Positions 1 to 8,842 are shown, numbered from the stretch's first letter. The stretch: 64,000 bases of DNA from Streptomyces marokkonensis (GCF_008312835.1 NZ_VSKS01000004.1:1-64000), one strand, 5' to 3'. The notes: a model not told the origin generated them from the sequence alone. Numbers and translations: made by a program.

Positions 1-43
1 GCCGGGGCGGTGTGGCCCGGGCCGGGGCCGGTGGTGCGTGAGG

Positions 44-1384
44 TCAGGCGAGTGCCTTGCCGGGGAGTTCCACCTTCGCGCCCAGCTCCACGAGCTTCTC
101 CATGAAGTTCTCGTAGCCGCGGTTGATCAGGCCGATGCCGTGGACGCGGGAGGGGCCCTGGGCGGCGAGGGCGGCGATGAGGTAGGAGAAGCCGCCGCGC
201 AGGTCCGGGATGACCAGGTCGGCGCCCTGGAGCCGGGTCGGTCCCGAGACGACCGCCGAGTGCAGGAAGTTCCGCTGGCCGAAGCGGCAGTCGGAGCCGC
301 CCAGGCACTCGCGGTAGAGCTGGATGTGCGCGCCCATCTGGTTGAGCGCGGAGGTGAACCCGAGGCGGGACTCGTAGACCGTCTCGTGGATGATGGACAG
401 CCCCGTCGCCTGGGTCAGCGCGACCACCAGCGGCTGCTGCCAGTCGGTCTGGAAACCGGGGTGCACGTCGGTCTCCAGCGCGATGGACTTCAACTGCCCC
501 CCGGGGTGCCAGAAGCGGATGCCCTCGTCGTCGATCTCGAAGGCGCCGCCGACCTTCCGGTAGGTGTTGAGGAACGTCATCATCGAGCGCTGCTGGGCGC
601 CGTGGACGTAGATGTTGCCCTCGGTCGCCAGCGCGGCGGACGCCCAGGAGGCGGCCTCCAGCCGGTCGGGGAGGGCGCGGTGGGTGTAGCCGCCGAGTTT
701 CTCCACACCGGTGATGCGGATCGTCCGGTCGGTGTCCATCGCGATGATCGCGCCCATCTTCTGCAGGACGCAGATCAGGTCCTCGATCTCCGGCTCCACC
801 GCCGCGTTGGACAGCTCGGTGACGCCCTCCGCGAGGACCGCCGTGAGCAGCACCTGCTCGGTGGTGCCGACGGACGGGTACGGCAGCCGGATCTTGGTGC
901 CGCGCAGCCGCTGCGGGGCCTCCAGGTACTGGCCGTCCGCCCGCTTCTCGATGGTCGCGCCGAACTGCCGCAGCACGTCGAAGTGGAAGTCGATGGGCCG
1001 GCCACCGATGTCGCAGCCGCCGAGACCCGGGATGAACGCGTGCCCGAGCCGGTGCAGCAACGGGCCGCAGAACAGGATCGGGATCCGCGAGGAACCGGCG
1101 TGGGCATCGATGTCAGCGACGTTGGCGCTCTCCACGTAGGTGGGGTCGAGCACCAGTTCGCCCGGTTCCTCACCCGGGCGGACCGTCACGCCGTGCAACT
1201 GCAGCAGACCCCGTACGACCCGGACGTCGCGGATGTCCGGGACGTTGCGCAGGCGGCTGGGTGCGCTGCCCAGCAGCGCGGCGACCATGGCCTTCGGTAC
1301 GAGGTTCTTCGCACCGCGGACACGGATCTCGCCCTCCAGCGGGGTTCCGCCGTGGACAAGCAGGACATCGTCGTTGACGGTCAT
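44..1384 (-). CDS. murA: UDP-N-acetylglucosamine 1-carboxyvinyltransferase
   Basis: A 446-residue EPT/RTPC-fold enzyme that transfers enolpyruvate from PEP to UDP-GlcNAc, the first committed step of peptidoglycan synthesis in the cytoplasm. The N-terminus has RVRGAKN, the substrate-binding start of MurA. The active-site loop reads GLGGCDIGGRP with the catalytic, fosfomycin-sensitive cysteine retained at Cys124. TDWQQP matches the catalytic aspartate region and LRGGFSYLIAA the C-terminal arginine loop. The reading frame stays open far upstream, but homology begins at MTVNDDV, so the ATG at 1384 is chosen; the SD is weak (GGAACG). The next gene upstream is divergent. Family length is about 420-450, so it is intact. 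Call is certain; start fairly sure. Confidence 0.96.
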   Translation of the reverse strand: MTVNDDVLLVHGGTPLEGEIRVRGAKNLVPKAMVAALLGSAPSRLRNVPDIRDVRVVRGLLQLHGVTVRPGEEPGELVLDPTYVESANVADIDAHAGSSRIPILFCGPLLHRLGHAFIPGLGGCDIGGRPIDFHFDVLRQFGATIEKRADGQYLEAPQRLRGTKIRLPYPSVGTTEQVLLTAVLAEGVTELSNAAVEPEIEDLICVLQKMGAIIAMDTDRTIRITGVEKLGGYTHRALPDRLEAASWASAALATEGNIYVHGAQQRSMMTFLNTYRKVGGAFEIDDEGIRFWHPGGQLKSIALETDVHPGFQTDWQQPLVVALTQATGLSIIHETVYESRLGFTSALNQMGAHIQLYRECLGGSDCRFGQRNFLHSAVVSGPTRLQGADLVIPDLRGGFSYLIAALAAQGPSRVHGIGLINRGYENFMEKLVELGAKVELPGKALA

Positions 1385-1685
1385 GAATCTCGCGTTCCGT
1401 GGAGTGGGGCAGGGGCCGGAGAGGCAAGGGTAATCGCCCTTCGCCCTCCTTCCGTAAGCCCCGGGAGGCCGGGAGGGCGTCATGGGTCTGTCACAACACG
1501 AACGGTTCTCCGGCGGCCACGAGGGGTCACCGCGACCCCTTGCGCGCCGGGCGCGCACTCGCCGGCCCTCCCGTCTCCCACCACCACCCTCGAACGACGC
1601 CCTAGCAGGCGGCTCCTCTCGATTCATGGCTGCGTTCACTCCCGTACCCCCATTGCCTCCCCCCAAGGACGGAAGATGCGGGATC
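1385..1685. other. divergent intergenic region, murA / YqgE gene
   Basis: About 300 bp between two divergent genes. Promoters for both must lie here. On the minus strand TACCCT (complement of 1426-1431) could be a murA -10 box, but I see no convincing -35 partner. Near the plus-strand gene there are two purine-rich stretches, AAGGA at 1665-1669 and GGAAG at 1671-1675, of which the second fits as ribosome site. No ORF here has sensible codon use and no RNA gene was recognised. Confidence 0.4.
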
Positions 1686-2267
1686 ATGTCTGGCATGACC
1701 GAGGTGTCCTCGCTCACAGGGCGGCTGCTCGTGGCCACTCCCGCTCTGGCGGACCCGAACTTCGACCGCGCGGTGGTGCTCCTCCTCGACCACGACGAGG
1801 AGGGCTCCCTCGGTGTCGTCCTCAACCGGCCGACGCCGGTGGACGTGGGCGACATCCTGGAGGGCTGGGCGGATCTGGCCGGCGAACCCGGTGTCGTCTT
1901 CCAGGGCGGCCCGGTGTCACTGGACTCGGCGCTCGGTGTCGCCGTCGTCCCGGGCGGGGCGGCCGGGGAGACCGCGCCGCTGGGCTGGCGCAGGGTGCAC
2001 GGCGCGATCGGGCTGGTCGACCTGGAGGCGCCGCCGGAGCTGCTCGCCTCCGTCCTCGGCTCCCTGCGCATCTTCGCCGGTTACGCCGGATGGGGCCCCG
2101 GCCAGCTGGAGGACGAGCTGGTGGACGGCGCCTGGTACGTCGTGGAGTCCGAGCCGGGTGACGTCTCCTCCCCGGCCCCGGAGCGGCTCTGGCGCGAGGT
2201 GCTGCGCCGCCAGCGCAACGAGCTGGCGATGGTGGCCACGTATCCGGACGACCCTTCGCTCAACTGA
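1686..2267 (+). CDS. YqgE/AlgH family protein (UPF0301)
   Basis: A 193-residue member of the YqgE/AlgH family, a small alpha/beta cytoplasmic protein of unknown biochemical role that is widely conserved. Visible family hallmarks are the N-terminal LLVATPALADPNFDRAVVLLLDH, the central GVVLNRPT, and the FAGYAGWGPGQLEDEL block followed by GAWYVVE. Length is usual for the family. The start is taken at ATG 1686 because GGAAG (1671-1675) lies 10 nt upstream; ATG 1695 is an alternative that loses three residues. It is divergent from murA and is followed after about 30 bp by a zinc-ribbon gene on the same strand, the usual Streptomyces order. Function beyond family membership cannot be stated. Confidence 0.9.
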   Translation: MSGMTEVSSLTGRLLVATPALADPNFDRAVVLLLDHDEEGSLGVVLNRPTPVDVGDILEGWADLAGEPGVVFQGGPVSLDSALGVAVVPGGAAGETAPLGWRRVHGAIGLVDLEAPPELLASVLGSLRIFAGYAGWGPGQLEDELVDGAWYVVESEPGDVSSPAPERLWREVLRRQRNELAMVATYPDDPSLN

Positions 2268-2297
2268 TGGCTGTGAGCTTCAGTACCCTTGGCTGTT

Positions 2298-2585
2298 ATG
2301 AGCACTCTTGAGCCCGAGCGCGGGACAGGTACGGGGACCCTCGTCGAGCCGACGCCGCAGACCTCCCACGGCGACGGTGACCACGAGCGCTTCGCCCACT
2401 ACGTCCAGAAGGACAAGATCATGGCGAGTGCCCTCGACGGCACTCCTGTCGTGGCGCTGTGCGGCAAGGTCTGGGTGCCCGGCCGCGATCCGAAGAAGTA
2501 CCCGGTCTGCCCCATGTGCAAGGAGATCTACGAGTCCATGGGCGCGGGCGGCGACGACAACGGCAAGGGCAAGGGCGACAAGTAG
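2298..2585 (+). CDS. DUF3039 small zinc-ribbon protein
   Basis: A 95-residue soluble actinobacterial protein of the DUF3039 family. The core HERFAHYVQKDKIMASALDGTPVVALCGKVW is followed by VCPMCKEIYESM, so ALC(G) and CPMC can supply metal-binding cysteines as in a zinc ribbon. The C-terminus is a short Gly/Lys/Asp tail. ATG 2298 has no good SD in front, so translation may be leaderless or coupled to the gene ending 30 bp upstream. Function is unknown. It is followed by a 225-bp gap that carries candidate operators for the sugar transport operon. Confidence 0.85.
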   Translation: MSTLEPERGTGTGTLVEPTPQTSHGDGDHERFAHYVQKDKIMASALDGTPVVALCGKVWVPGRDPKKYPVCPMCKEIYESMGAGGDDNGKGKGDK

Positions 2586-2700
2586 TCCCCCTTCTTCCTC
2601 CGCCGGTCCGCTCCTTCCGAGGCCTCCGGGGTGCGCTTTGTGCGCCCTGGGGGCCTTTGTGCTGTCCGCGCGTTGCGCAGGATGCGTCCGCCGGTCACAG

Positions 2701-2716
2701 AGTGGTTGAGACCTCT
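2701..2716. promoter_or_regulatory. degenerate dre-like (DasR-type) box
   Basis: AGTGGTTGAGACCTCT matches the published dre pattern (A[C/G]TGGTCTAGACCA[G/C]T) at 12 of 16 positions, and its ends form a 5-of-6 inverted repeat. It lies 95 bp before the substrate-binding protein gene of an ABC importer linked to a hexosaminidase, a plausible DasR target. Two better dre boxes occur at the PTS genes in this window. Inference only. Confidence 0.35.
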
Positions 2717-2774
2717 TGTGGCGCGGTTCACCCAGTCCCTAGCCTCCGGTGTGTTGTGCACAGCGAAACCGCTA

Positions 2775-2789
2775 TTGCATATGGTGCAA
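2775..2789. promoter_or_regulatory. palindromic operator candidate before the sugar ABC operon
   Basis: TTGCATATGGTGCAA is a perfect 5-bp inverted repeat (TTGCA/TGCAA) with a 5-bp spacer. It ends 8 bp before the SD GGAGGAG (2797-2803) of the substrate-binding protein gene, a typical repressor position. A second short palindrome, TGTGCACA, sits at 2755-2762. The cognate regulator is not in the window as far as I can tell. Confidence 0.45.
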
Positions 2790-2810
2790 CGCGTTCGGAG
2801 GAGCAACTCC

Positions 2811-4103
2811 ATGAAGCTGTCCGCCCGCCTGGTCGCCGTCGCGGCCGTCCTCGCCACCGCCGCCTGCGCGCCCCAGACCTCCGGCAACTCCTCCTCCGAC
2901 AAGGACGAGAAGACCGGCACCCTGCGCGTCTGGCTCTTCCAGGAGGTCAACAACCAGCCCAAGGAACAGGCCGTCGACGCCGTCCTCGCCGCGTTCGAGA
3001 AGGCGCACAAGGACACCGAGGTCACCGTCGAGTACATCCCCGTCGAGACCCGCGCCCAGCGCATCAAGGCCGCCTTCAACGACCCCGGGTCCGCGCCCGA
3101 CCTCATCGAGTACGGCAACACCGACACCGCCGGCTATGTGAAGGACGGCGGACTCGCCGACGTCACCGAGGAGTTCGGCGCCTGGGACGAGGCCAAGGAC
3201 ACCGACCCCACCGCCAGACAGTCGGTCACCGTCGACGGAAAGGTCTACGGAGCCCCGTACTTCGTCGGCGTCCGCGCGCTGTACTACCGCACCGACGTCT
3301 TCGACGAACTCGGCCTCGACGTCCCGAGGACCCAGGCCGAACTGATCTCCACCGCCAAGGAGATCCGCGCCGCCAGGCCGGAGATGTACGGCATCGCGGT
3401 CGGCGGCGCCTACACCTACGGCGCGATGCCGTTCATCTGGGCCCACGGAGGCGAACTCGCCACCGGCAAGGGCGGTTCGTACGCCTCCGCCATCGACAGC
3501 GCCGACGCCCGCGAGGGCATCGAGGCCTACACCTCGCTCTTCGGCGACGACAACTGCCCGGCCGCCAAGTGCGCCGGCATGGGCGGCAACGACACGGTGA
3601 CCGCCTTCGCCTCGGGCAAGGCGGCCATGGCGATCGGCGGCGACTTCAGCCACGCGGCCGTGGAGGCCGGGAAGGTCAAGGGCAAGTACGCCGTCGTGCC
3701 GCTGCCGGGCGTCGAGCCCGGCTCCATCGCCCCCGCCTTCGCCGGCGGGAACAACCTCGGCGTGCTGAGGTCCACCTCGCACCGCACGCTCGCCGTCGAC
3801 CTGATGAAGCGGCTCGCGTCGAAGAAGGCGCAGGGCGCCCTCTTCGAGGGCATGGGCTTTCTCCCGACCTTCTCCGACGTGCGGGAGCAGGTGGCCGCGA
3901 AGGAGGCCTTCGTGAAGCCGTTCGTCGAGACGCTCGCGGCCGACACGAAGTTCGTCCCGGCGTCGCCGGCGTGGGCGCAGATCGACTCGTCGCTGGTGCT
4001 GCCGACGATGTTCCAGGAGATCGTCTCCGGCAAGAAGAACGTGGCCGCCGCCTCGGCGGACGCGGCGCGGAAGATGAACGAGGCGTTTGGCTCCGCCGGA
4101 TGA
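2811..4103 (+). CDS. sugar ABC transporter substrate-binding lipoprotein (CUT1)
   Basis: A 430-residue extracytoplasmic solute receptor of a carbohydrate importer. The N-terminus is a lipoprotein signal peptide ending at ATAAC, so Cys19 would be lipidated and anchor the protein outside the membrane; the -3 residue is Thr rather than the usual Leu, which actinomycetes tolerate. The rest is the type-1 binding-protein fold: GTLRVWLFQE near the start, PDLIEYGNTDTAGYV, AYTYGAMPFIWAHGGEL, and the C-terminal hinge region. SD GGAGGAG lies 7 nt before ATG 2811. The next permease starts within its stop (ATGA), so the operon is translationally coupled. With a GH20 hexosaminidase as fourth gene, an N-acetylglucosamine-containing oligosaccharide is the likely ligand; this is inferred from context. 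Confidence 0.92.
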   Translation: MKLSARLVAVAAVLATAACAPQTSGNSSSDKDEKTGTLRVWLFQEVNNQPKEQAVDAVLAAFEKAHKDTEVTVEYIPVETRAQRIKAAFNDPGSAPDLIEYGNTDTAGYVKDGGLADVTEEFGAWDEAKDTDPTARQSVTVDGKVYGAPYFVGVRALYYRTDVFDELGLDVPRTQAELISTAKEIRAARPEMYGIAVGGAYTYGAMPFIWAHGGELATGKGGSYASAIDSADAREGIEAYTSLFGDDNCPAAKCAGMGGNDTVTAFASGKAAMAIGGDFSHAAVEAGKVKGKYAVVPLPGVEPGSIAPAFAGGNNLGVLRSTSHRTLAVDLMKRLASKKAQGALFEGMGFLPTFSDVREQVAAKEAFVKPFVETLAADTKFVPASPAWAQIDSSLVLPTMFQEIVSGKKNVAAASADAARKMNEAFGSAG

Positions 4104-5089
4104 CTTCCCCTGTGAGCTCGGGGGCCGTGGAGCGCGGGCGGGTGCGGGTCGGTCTTGGTTCCTCGCGCCCACGCGGCGGTAGCCGCACGACCAGCACGGC
4201 CCCGCGCCCCTCTCGGGGGCGTTCCGGCACTCCCTGGCTGTATCTGGCTCCGGCGCTTGTCGTCCTCGGGGGCTTGCTGGCCTACCCGATCTACCAGCTC
4301 GGGCTGATCTCGCTCTTCCACTACACCCAGGCGCAGGTCAGCGGCGGGGAGCCGACCACCTTCGAGGGGTTCGGCAACTACGCCGAGCTCTTCGGCGACG
4401 AGCGGTTCTGGCAGGTGCTGCTGGCCACCGTGGTGTTCGCGGCGGCCTGCGTCGTCTGCACGCTGGCCGTGGGCTGCGCGCTCGCCGTGCTGCTCACGCG
4501 GGTGCGTGCCGTGCCGCGGCTGGCGCTGATGCTGGCCGCGCTCGGCGCCTGGGCGACCCCGGCGATCACCGGGTCCACCGTCTGGCTGTTCCTCTTCGAC
4601 GCCGACTTCGGGCCGGTCAACCGGGTGCTGGGCCTCGGCGACCACGCGTGGACGTACGGGAGGTTCAGCGCCTTCTTCCTGGTGCTGCTCGAAGTGGTCT
4701 GGTGCTCCTTCCCGTTCGTGATGGTGACCGTCTACGCCGGGATCCGCTCCGTACCGTCCGAGGTGCTGGAGGCCGCCTCCCTGGACGGGGCCTCGCAGTG
4801 GCGCATCTGGCGCTCCGTGCTCGCACCGATGCTCCGGCCGATCCTGGTGGTCGTCACCATCCAGTCCGTCATCTGGGACTTCAAGGTCTTCACCCAGATC
4901 TACGTCATGACGGGCGGAGGCGGGATCGCGGGCCAGAACCTGGTCCTGAACGTCTACGCCTACCAGCAGGCGTTCGCTTCCTCGCAGTACAGCCTCGGTG
5001 CGGCGATCGGCGTGGTGATGCTGCTGATCCTGCTCGCCGTCACGCTGGTGTACCTGCGGCTGCTGCGCCGACAGGGGGAGGAACTGTGA
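4100..5089 (+). CDS. sugar ABC transporter permease (MalF-type)
   Basis: A 329-residue inner-membrane permease of the CUT1 family. A ~45-residue Arg/Ser-rich cytoplasmic N-terminus precedes six hydrophobic segments, beginning PWLYLAPALVVLGGLLAYPIY, typical of MalF/UgpA-like subunits. The EAA loop that contacts the ATPase reads EVLEAASLDGASQWRIWRSV, with the conserved G. It starts at ATG 4100, four bases inside the preceding gene, and its stop overlaps the GTG of the second permease. No ATPase is encoded in this operon; Streptomyces CUT1 importers commonly share the MsiK ATPase encoded elsewhere. Confidence 0.93.
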   Translation: MTSPVSSGAVERGRVRVGLGSSRPRGGSRTTSTAPRPSRGRSGTPWLYLAPALVVLGGLLAYPIYQLGLISLFHYTQAQVSGGEPTTFEGFGNYAELFGDERFWQVLLATVVFAAACVVCTLAVGCALAVLLTRVRAVPRLALMLAALGAWATPAITGSTVWLFLFDADFGPVNRVLGLGDHAWTYGRFSAFFLVLLEVVWCSFPFVMVTVYAGIRSVPSEVLEAASLDGASQWRIWRSVLAPMLRPILVVVTIQSVIWDFKVFTQIYVMTGGGGIAGQNLVLNVYAYQQAFASSQYSLGAAIGVVMLLILLAVTLVYLRLLRRQGEEL

Positions 5090-5964
5090 GTCTTGTGCGC
5101 CAGGACGGGGAACCCCGGGTGAATCCTGTGCGCCGGTTCGTCCGGCGCCCGGGACGGCTGGCGGCCGAGTCGGCGGCGCTGCTGACCGCCGCCGTGGTGG
5201 CCTTCCCGCTGTACTGGATGGTGCTGAGCGCCTTCAAACCGGCCGGGGAGATCGAGTCGGCCGAGCCGCGTCCCTGGACGCTCGCGCCCACGCTGGACTC
5301 CTTCCGGCGGGTGTTCGGGCAGCAGGAATTCGGCCGGTACTTCCTCAACAGCGTCGTCGTCGCGGTCGCCGTGGTGATCGCCTCGGCGCTCATCGCCTTT
5401 CTCGCCGCGACCGCCGTGACGCGTTTCCGGTTCCGTATGCGGACCACCGTGCTGATCATGTTTCTGGTGGCCCAGATGGTGCCCGTGGAGGCACTGACGA
5501 TCCCCCTGTTCTTCACGATGCGGGACCTCGGCCAGCTGAACACGCTGTGGTCACTGATCCTGCCCCACATCGCGTTCTCCCTGCCGTTCGCGATCTGGAT
5601 GCTCAGGGGGTTCGTGAAGGCCGTTCCGGAGGCGCTGGAGGAGGCCGCCTACATCGACGGGGCGAGCCGCGCGCGCTTTCTCTGGCAGATCCTTTTCCCG
5701 CTCGTCCTGCCGGGCCTCGTGGCCACCAGCGTGTTTTCCTTCATCTCCACCTGGAACGACTTCCTGTTCGCCAAGTCGTTCATCATCAGCGACATCTCGC
5801 AGTCGACCCTGCCGATGGCGCTCCTGGTCTTCTACAAACCCGACGACCCGGACTGGGGCGGGGTCATGGCGGCGTCCACGGTGATGACGATTCCGGTACT
5901 GGTCTTCTTCGTACTCGTGCAGCGGCGTCTGGTCTCCGGACTGGGCGGCGCGGTAAAGGACTGA
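5086..5964 (+). CDS. sugar ABC transporter permease (MalG-type)
   Basis: A 292-residue second permease subunit of the same importer. After an Arg-rich start come six membrane segments; the P-loop-facing EAA motif reads EALEEAAYIDGASRARFLWQILFPL. Other MalG-type marks are FKPAGEIE after the first helix and FISTWNDFLFAKSF near the C-terminus. The GTG start at 5086 overlaps the previous stop (GTGA) and is preceded by GGGGGAGGAA, a strong SD. The hexosaminidase gene starts one base after its stop, so all four genes form one transcription unit. Confident as to family; the substrate is inferred. Confidence 0.93.
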   Translation: MSLVRQDGEPRVNPVRRFVRRPGRLAAESAALLTAAVVAFPLYWMVLSAFKPAGEIESAEPRPWTLAPTLDSFRRVFGQQEFGRYFLNSVVVAVAVVIASALIAFLAATAVTRFRFRMRTTVLIMFLVAQMVPVEALTIPLFFTMRDLGQLNTLWSLILPHIAFSLPFAIWMLRGFVKAVPEALEEAAYIDGASRARFLWQILFPLVLPGLVATSVFSFISTWNDFLFAKSFIISDISQSTLPMALLVFYKPDDPDWGGVMAASTVMTIPVLVFFVLVQRRLVSGLGGAVKD

Positions 5965-5965
5965 C

Positions 5966-7609
5966 GTGACTGAACTGATTCCAGCACCCCGCAGTGCCGT
6001 CGCCGGGTCCGGCGAGGTGCGGCTGACGGCGCGCTCGCGGCTGTACGCCGGTGACGGGACCGAGGGCGTGGAGCACTGGCTGCGCACCGTCCTCCGGCAG
6101 GCGACCGGCCTGCCGCTGCGCGAGGGGCGGGAGCGCGACGACGCGGCCGGGGACGGCATCGGGCTCCGGCTCGACCCCCGTCTCGGCCCGGAGGAGTACC
6201 GCCTCGTCAGCGACCACGACGGCGTCCTGATCGAGGGCGGTGGCGCGGCCGGTGTCTTCTGGGGCGCCCAGACGCTGCGGCAGCTCCTCGGCCCCGACGC
6301 GTTCCGCAGGGCCCCGCTCGGCCGCGGCCGGGTGTGGGCGGTGCCGCACGTGACGATCGAGGACGGCCCCCGCTTCCGCTGGCGCGGGCTGATGCTGGAC
6401 GTCGCGCGGCACTTCATGCCCAAGGAAGGCGTGCTCCGCTATATCGATCTGATGGCGGCCCACAAACTCAACGTGCTGCACTTCCACCTGACGGACGATC
6501 AGGGCTGGCGCGTCGAGATCCGGCGGTATCCGAAGCTCACCGAGGTCGGCTCCTGGCGCGCGCGGACGAAAATCGGCCACCGCGCCTCACCGCTGTGGGA
6601 CGACAGGCCGCACGGCGGTCACTACACCCAGGACGACATCCGCGAGATCGTCGCCTACGCGGCCGAGCGGCATATCGGCGTCGTCCCGGAAATCGACGTA
6701 CCCGGGCACTCGCAGGCCGCCATCGCCGCGTATCCCGAACTCGGCAACTCCGACGTCGTCGACACCGCATCCCTGACCGTCTGGGACACCTGGGGCATCA
6801 ATCCGAACGTCCTCGCCCCCACGGACAACACCCTGCGCTTCTACGAAGGGGTGCTCGAGGAAGTCCTGGAACTGTTCCCTGCGGACGCCGGGCCGTTCTC
6901 GCCGTTCGTGCACATCGGTGGCGACGAATGCCTCAAGGACCAGTGGCGCGCGTCGGACACCGCGCAGAAGCAGATCGGCAACCTCGGACTCGCCGGCGAG
7001 GAGGCGCTCCAGGCCTGGTTCATCGGGCACTTCGACGGCTGGCTCGCCGCGCGGGGGCGCCGGCTGATCGGCTGGGACGAGATCCTGGAGGGCGGCCTGG
7101 CCCCCGGCGCGGCGGTGTCCTCCTGGCGCGGCTACGCGGGCGGGGTCACCGCCGCCCGCGCGGGGCACGACGTCGTCATGTGCCCCGAGCAGCAGGTGTA
7201 CCTGGACCACCGTCAGGACGCGGGCCCCGACGAGCCGGTGCCGATCGGGTACGTGCGCACCCTGGAGGACGTCTACCGGTTCGAACCCGTTCCGGTGGAA
7301 CTGACGCCCGAGGAGACCGCGCGGGTGCTGGGCGCCCAGGCCAACGTGTGGACCGAGGTGATGGAGGACCAGGGGCGCGTGGACTACCAGACGTTCCCCC
7401 GGCTCGCCGCGCTCGCCGAGGTCGCCTGGAGCGACCTGCCCGCCCCCGCCGACCGGGACTTCGCCGGCTTCGAACGGCGGATGACCACCCACTACCGGCG
7501 CCTCGACGCCCTCGGCGTCGCCTACCGTCCGCCCACCGGACCGCTGCCCTGGCAGCGGCGCCCGGGCGTGCTGGGACGCCCGATCGACGGCCCCCCGCCC
7601 CGCCTGTAG
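5966..7609 (+). CDS. GH20 beta-N-acetylhexosaminidase, cytoplasmic
   Basis: A 547-residue family 20 glycoside hydrolase that would release terminal N-acetylhexosamine from imported oligosaccharides by substrate-assisted catalysis. The N-terminal ~115 residues form the usual GH20b domain. The TIM barrel begins at RFRWRGLMLDVARHF. FHLTDDQGW (residues 173-181) and HIGGDECLKDQW carry the family motifs, with the catalytic Asp320-Glu321 pair. There is no signal peptide, unlike secreted chitinolytic hexosaminidases, which fits action on sugars brought in by the upstream ABC system. The start is GTG 5966, one base after the permease stop. Length is normal. Confidence 0.94.
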   Translation: MTELIPAPRSAVAGSGEVRLTARSRLYAGDGTEGVEHWLRTVLRQATGLPLREGRERDDAAGDGIGLRLDPRLGPEEYRLVSDHDGVLIEGGGAAGVFWGAQTLRQLLGPDAFRRAPLGRGRVWAVPHVTIEDGPRFRWRGLMLDVARHFMPKEGVLRYIDLMAAHKLNVLHFHLTDDQGWRVEIRRYPKLTEVGSWRARTKIGHRASPLWDDRPHGGHYTQDDIREIVAYAAERHIGVVPEIDVPGHSQAAIAAYPELGNSDVVDTASLTVWDTWGINPNVLAPTDNTLRFYEGVLEEVLELFPADAGPFSPFVHIGGDECLKDQWRASDTAQKQIGNLGLAGEEALQAWFIGHFDGWLAARGRRLIGWDEILEGGLAPGAAVSSWRGYAGGVTAARAGHDVVMCPEQQVYLDHRQDAGPDEPVPIGYVRTLEDVYRFEPVPVELTPEETARVLGAQANVWTEVMEDQGRVDYQTFPRLAALAEVAWSDLPAPADRDFAGFERRMTTHYRRLDALGVAYRPPTGPLPWQRRPGVLGRPIDGPPPRL

Positions 7610-7948
7610 CCGTCACGCCCCCCTGTCCCGCGCCCCGGGGCGGGCCGCCCGCGCGCCCGCCCCGCACGCCCGCCCCGGACGCCGGACGCCTCCCGCGCGG
7701 CCGTCCGCCCGGCCCGAACAGGCCGGGCGATACAAGCGCAAGACCCACCGAAGAGTGCCAATCGCAGCGCACCGGAGATGCCGGGTGAAATCGGCCATGT
7801 CCGGGGTGAGGTGGGTGAATGCCTCCTAGCGGACCCCCGTCCTCGGCGCCTGCCAAGATGTGCCAGAGTTGCCACGTCCGCCCTGTCAGCACGTACCGTA
7901 CGGCGCACAGGTGGGACCAGGTGGGGCAGCGGGAAGGGGCAGCCGGTT
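7610..7948. other. intergenic region before the molybdenum hydroxylase operon
   Basis: About 340 bp. The first 130 bp are extremely GC-rich with nested C/G runs that can fold and may end the hexosaminidase transcript. Further on, TTGCCA (7869-7874) and TACCGT (7894-7899) resemble a promoter with a 19-bp spacer, and GTACCGTAC is a short palindrome over the -10. GGGAAGGGG (7931-7939) is the SD of the next gene. No gene seen. Confidence 0.35.
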
Positions 7949-8842
7949 TTGAGCACGCACGCACCGCAGGCGGCGCAGGCCGTGACGCTGCCCACGACGC
8001 TGGACGAGGCCGTGGCGGCCCTCACGGCCATGCCCGCCGCGGTACCCGTCGCGGGCGGCACCGACCTCATGGCCGCCGTCAACTCCGGGCAGCTCAGGCC
8101 CGCCGCGCTGGTCGGCCTCGGCAAGATCAGCGAGATCCGCGGCTGGCAGTACCTGGACGGGCACGCGCTGCTCGGCGCCGGTCTCACCCACGCGCGCATG
8201 GGCCGCCCCGACTTCGCCGCCCTCATCCCGGCGCTCGCCGCCTCCGCGCGGGCCGCCGGGCCGCCGCACATCCGCAACGCGGGCACCCTCGGCGGCAACA
8301 TCGCCTCCGCCGCTCCCACCGGGGACGCGCTGCCCGTGCTGGCCGCGCTGGAGGCGACACTGATCGTCGCCGGCCCGGGCGGCGGCCGCCGCGAGGTCCC
8401 GGTGTCGCACCTGCTGGCCGGAATGGACCTGCTGCGCCCCGGCGAACTCATCGGCTACGTGCGCGTGCCGCTGCTGCACGCCCCGCAGGTCTTCCTGAAG
8501 GCGACCGGCCGCACCGGCCCCGGCCGCGCCGTCGCCTCCGTCGCCCTCGTGCTCGACCCCGCGCGGCGCGGGGTGCGCTGCGCGGTGGGCGCCATAGCGC
8601 CGATGCCGCTGAGGCCCCTGGACGCCGAGCAGTGGGTCGCGCAGCTCATCGACTGGGACAACAACCGCGCGGTCGTGCCCGAGGCACTGACCGCGTTCGG
8701 GGAGTACGTCGCCGCGGCCTGCATCCCCGACGCCGCCCCCGGAGAGGACGGCACCGTCCCACCGCTTCCGCCCGCGGTACTGCACCTGCGGCGCACCGTC
8801 GCCGCGCTGGCCCGACGAGCACTGGGGAGGGCACTGTCGTGA
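7949..8842 (+). CDS. xanthine dehydrogenase family protein, FAD-binding subunit
   Basis: A 297-residue FAD subunit of a heterotrimeric molybdenum hydroxylase. FAD-binding motifs are VAGGTDLMAAV near residue 40 and RNAGTLGGNIASAAPTGDALP around residue 110, both characteristic of the PCMH/CO-dehydrogenase flavoprotein fold. The C-terminal domain has the EPRS-type GRAVASVALVLD strand. I chose TTG 7949 because GGGAAGGGG lies 9 nt upstream and homology starts just inside; the frame is open further upstream without family similarity. Its stop overlaps the GTG of the Fe-S subunit. It should pass electrons between the Fe-S clusters and the final acceptor. The substrate is not determinable. Confidence 0.88.
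   Translation: MSTHAPQAAQAVTLPTTLDEAVAALTAMPAAVPVAGGTDLMAAVNSGQLRPAALVGLGKISEIRGWQYLDGHALLGAGLTHARMGRPDFAALIPALAASARAAGPPHIRNAGTLGGNIASAAPTGDALPVLAALEATLIVAGPGGGRREVPVSHLLAGMDLLRPGELIGYVRVPLLHAPQVFLKATGRTGPGRAVASVALVLDPARRGVRCAVGAIAPMPLRPLDAEQWVAQLIDWDNNRAVVPEALTAFGEYVAAACIPDAAPGEDGTVPPLPPAVLHLRRTVAALARRALGRALS

Noticed and set aside
117-1384. MurA Cys-to-Asp change that would give fosfomycin resistance, as in mycobacteria
   Set aside because: The loop reads GGCDIG; the cysteine is retained and Asp is the following residue.
2755-2762. TGTGCACA palindrome as a separate operator
   Set aside because: Only 8 bp, expected by chance; noted with the larger palindrome.
2631-2810. Longer N-terminus for the sugar-binding protein
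   Set aside because: It would bury the lipoprotein signal peptide; the SD GGAGGAG fixes ATG 2811.
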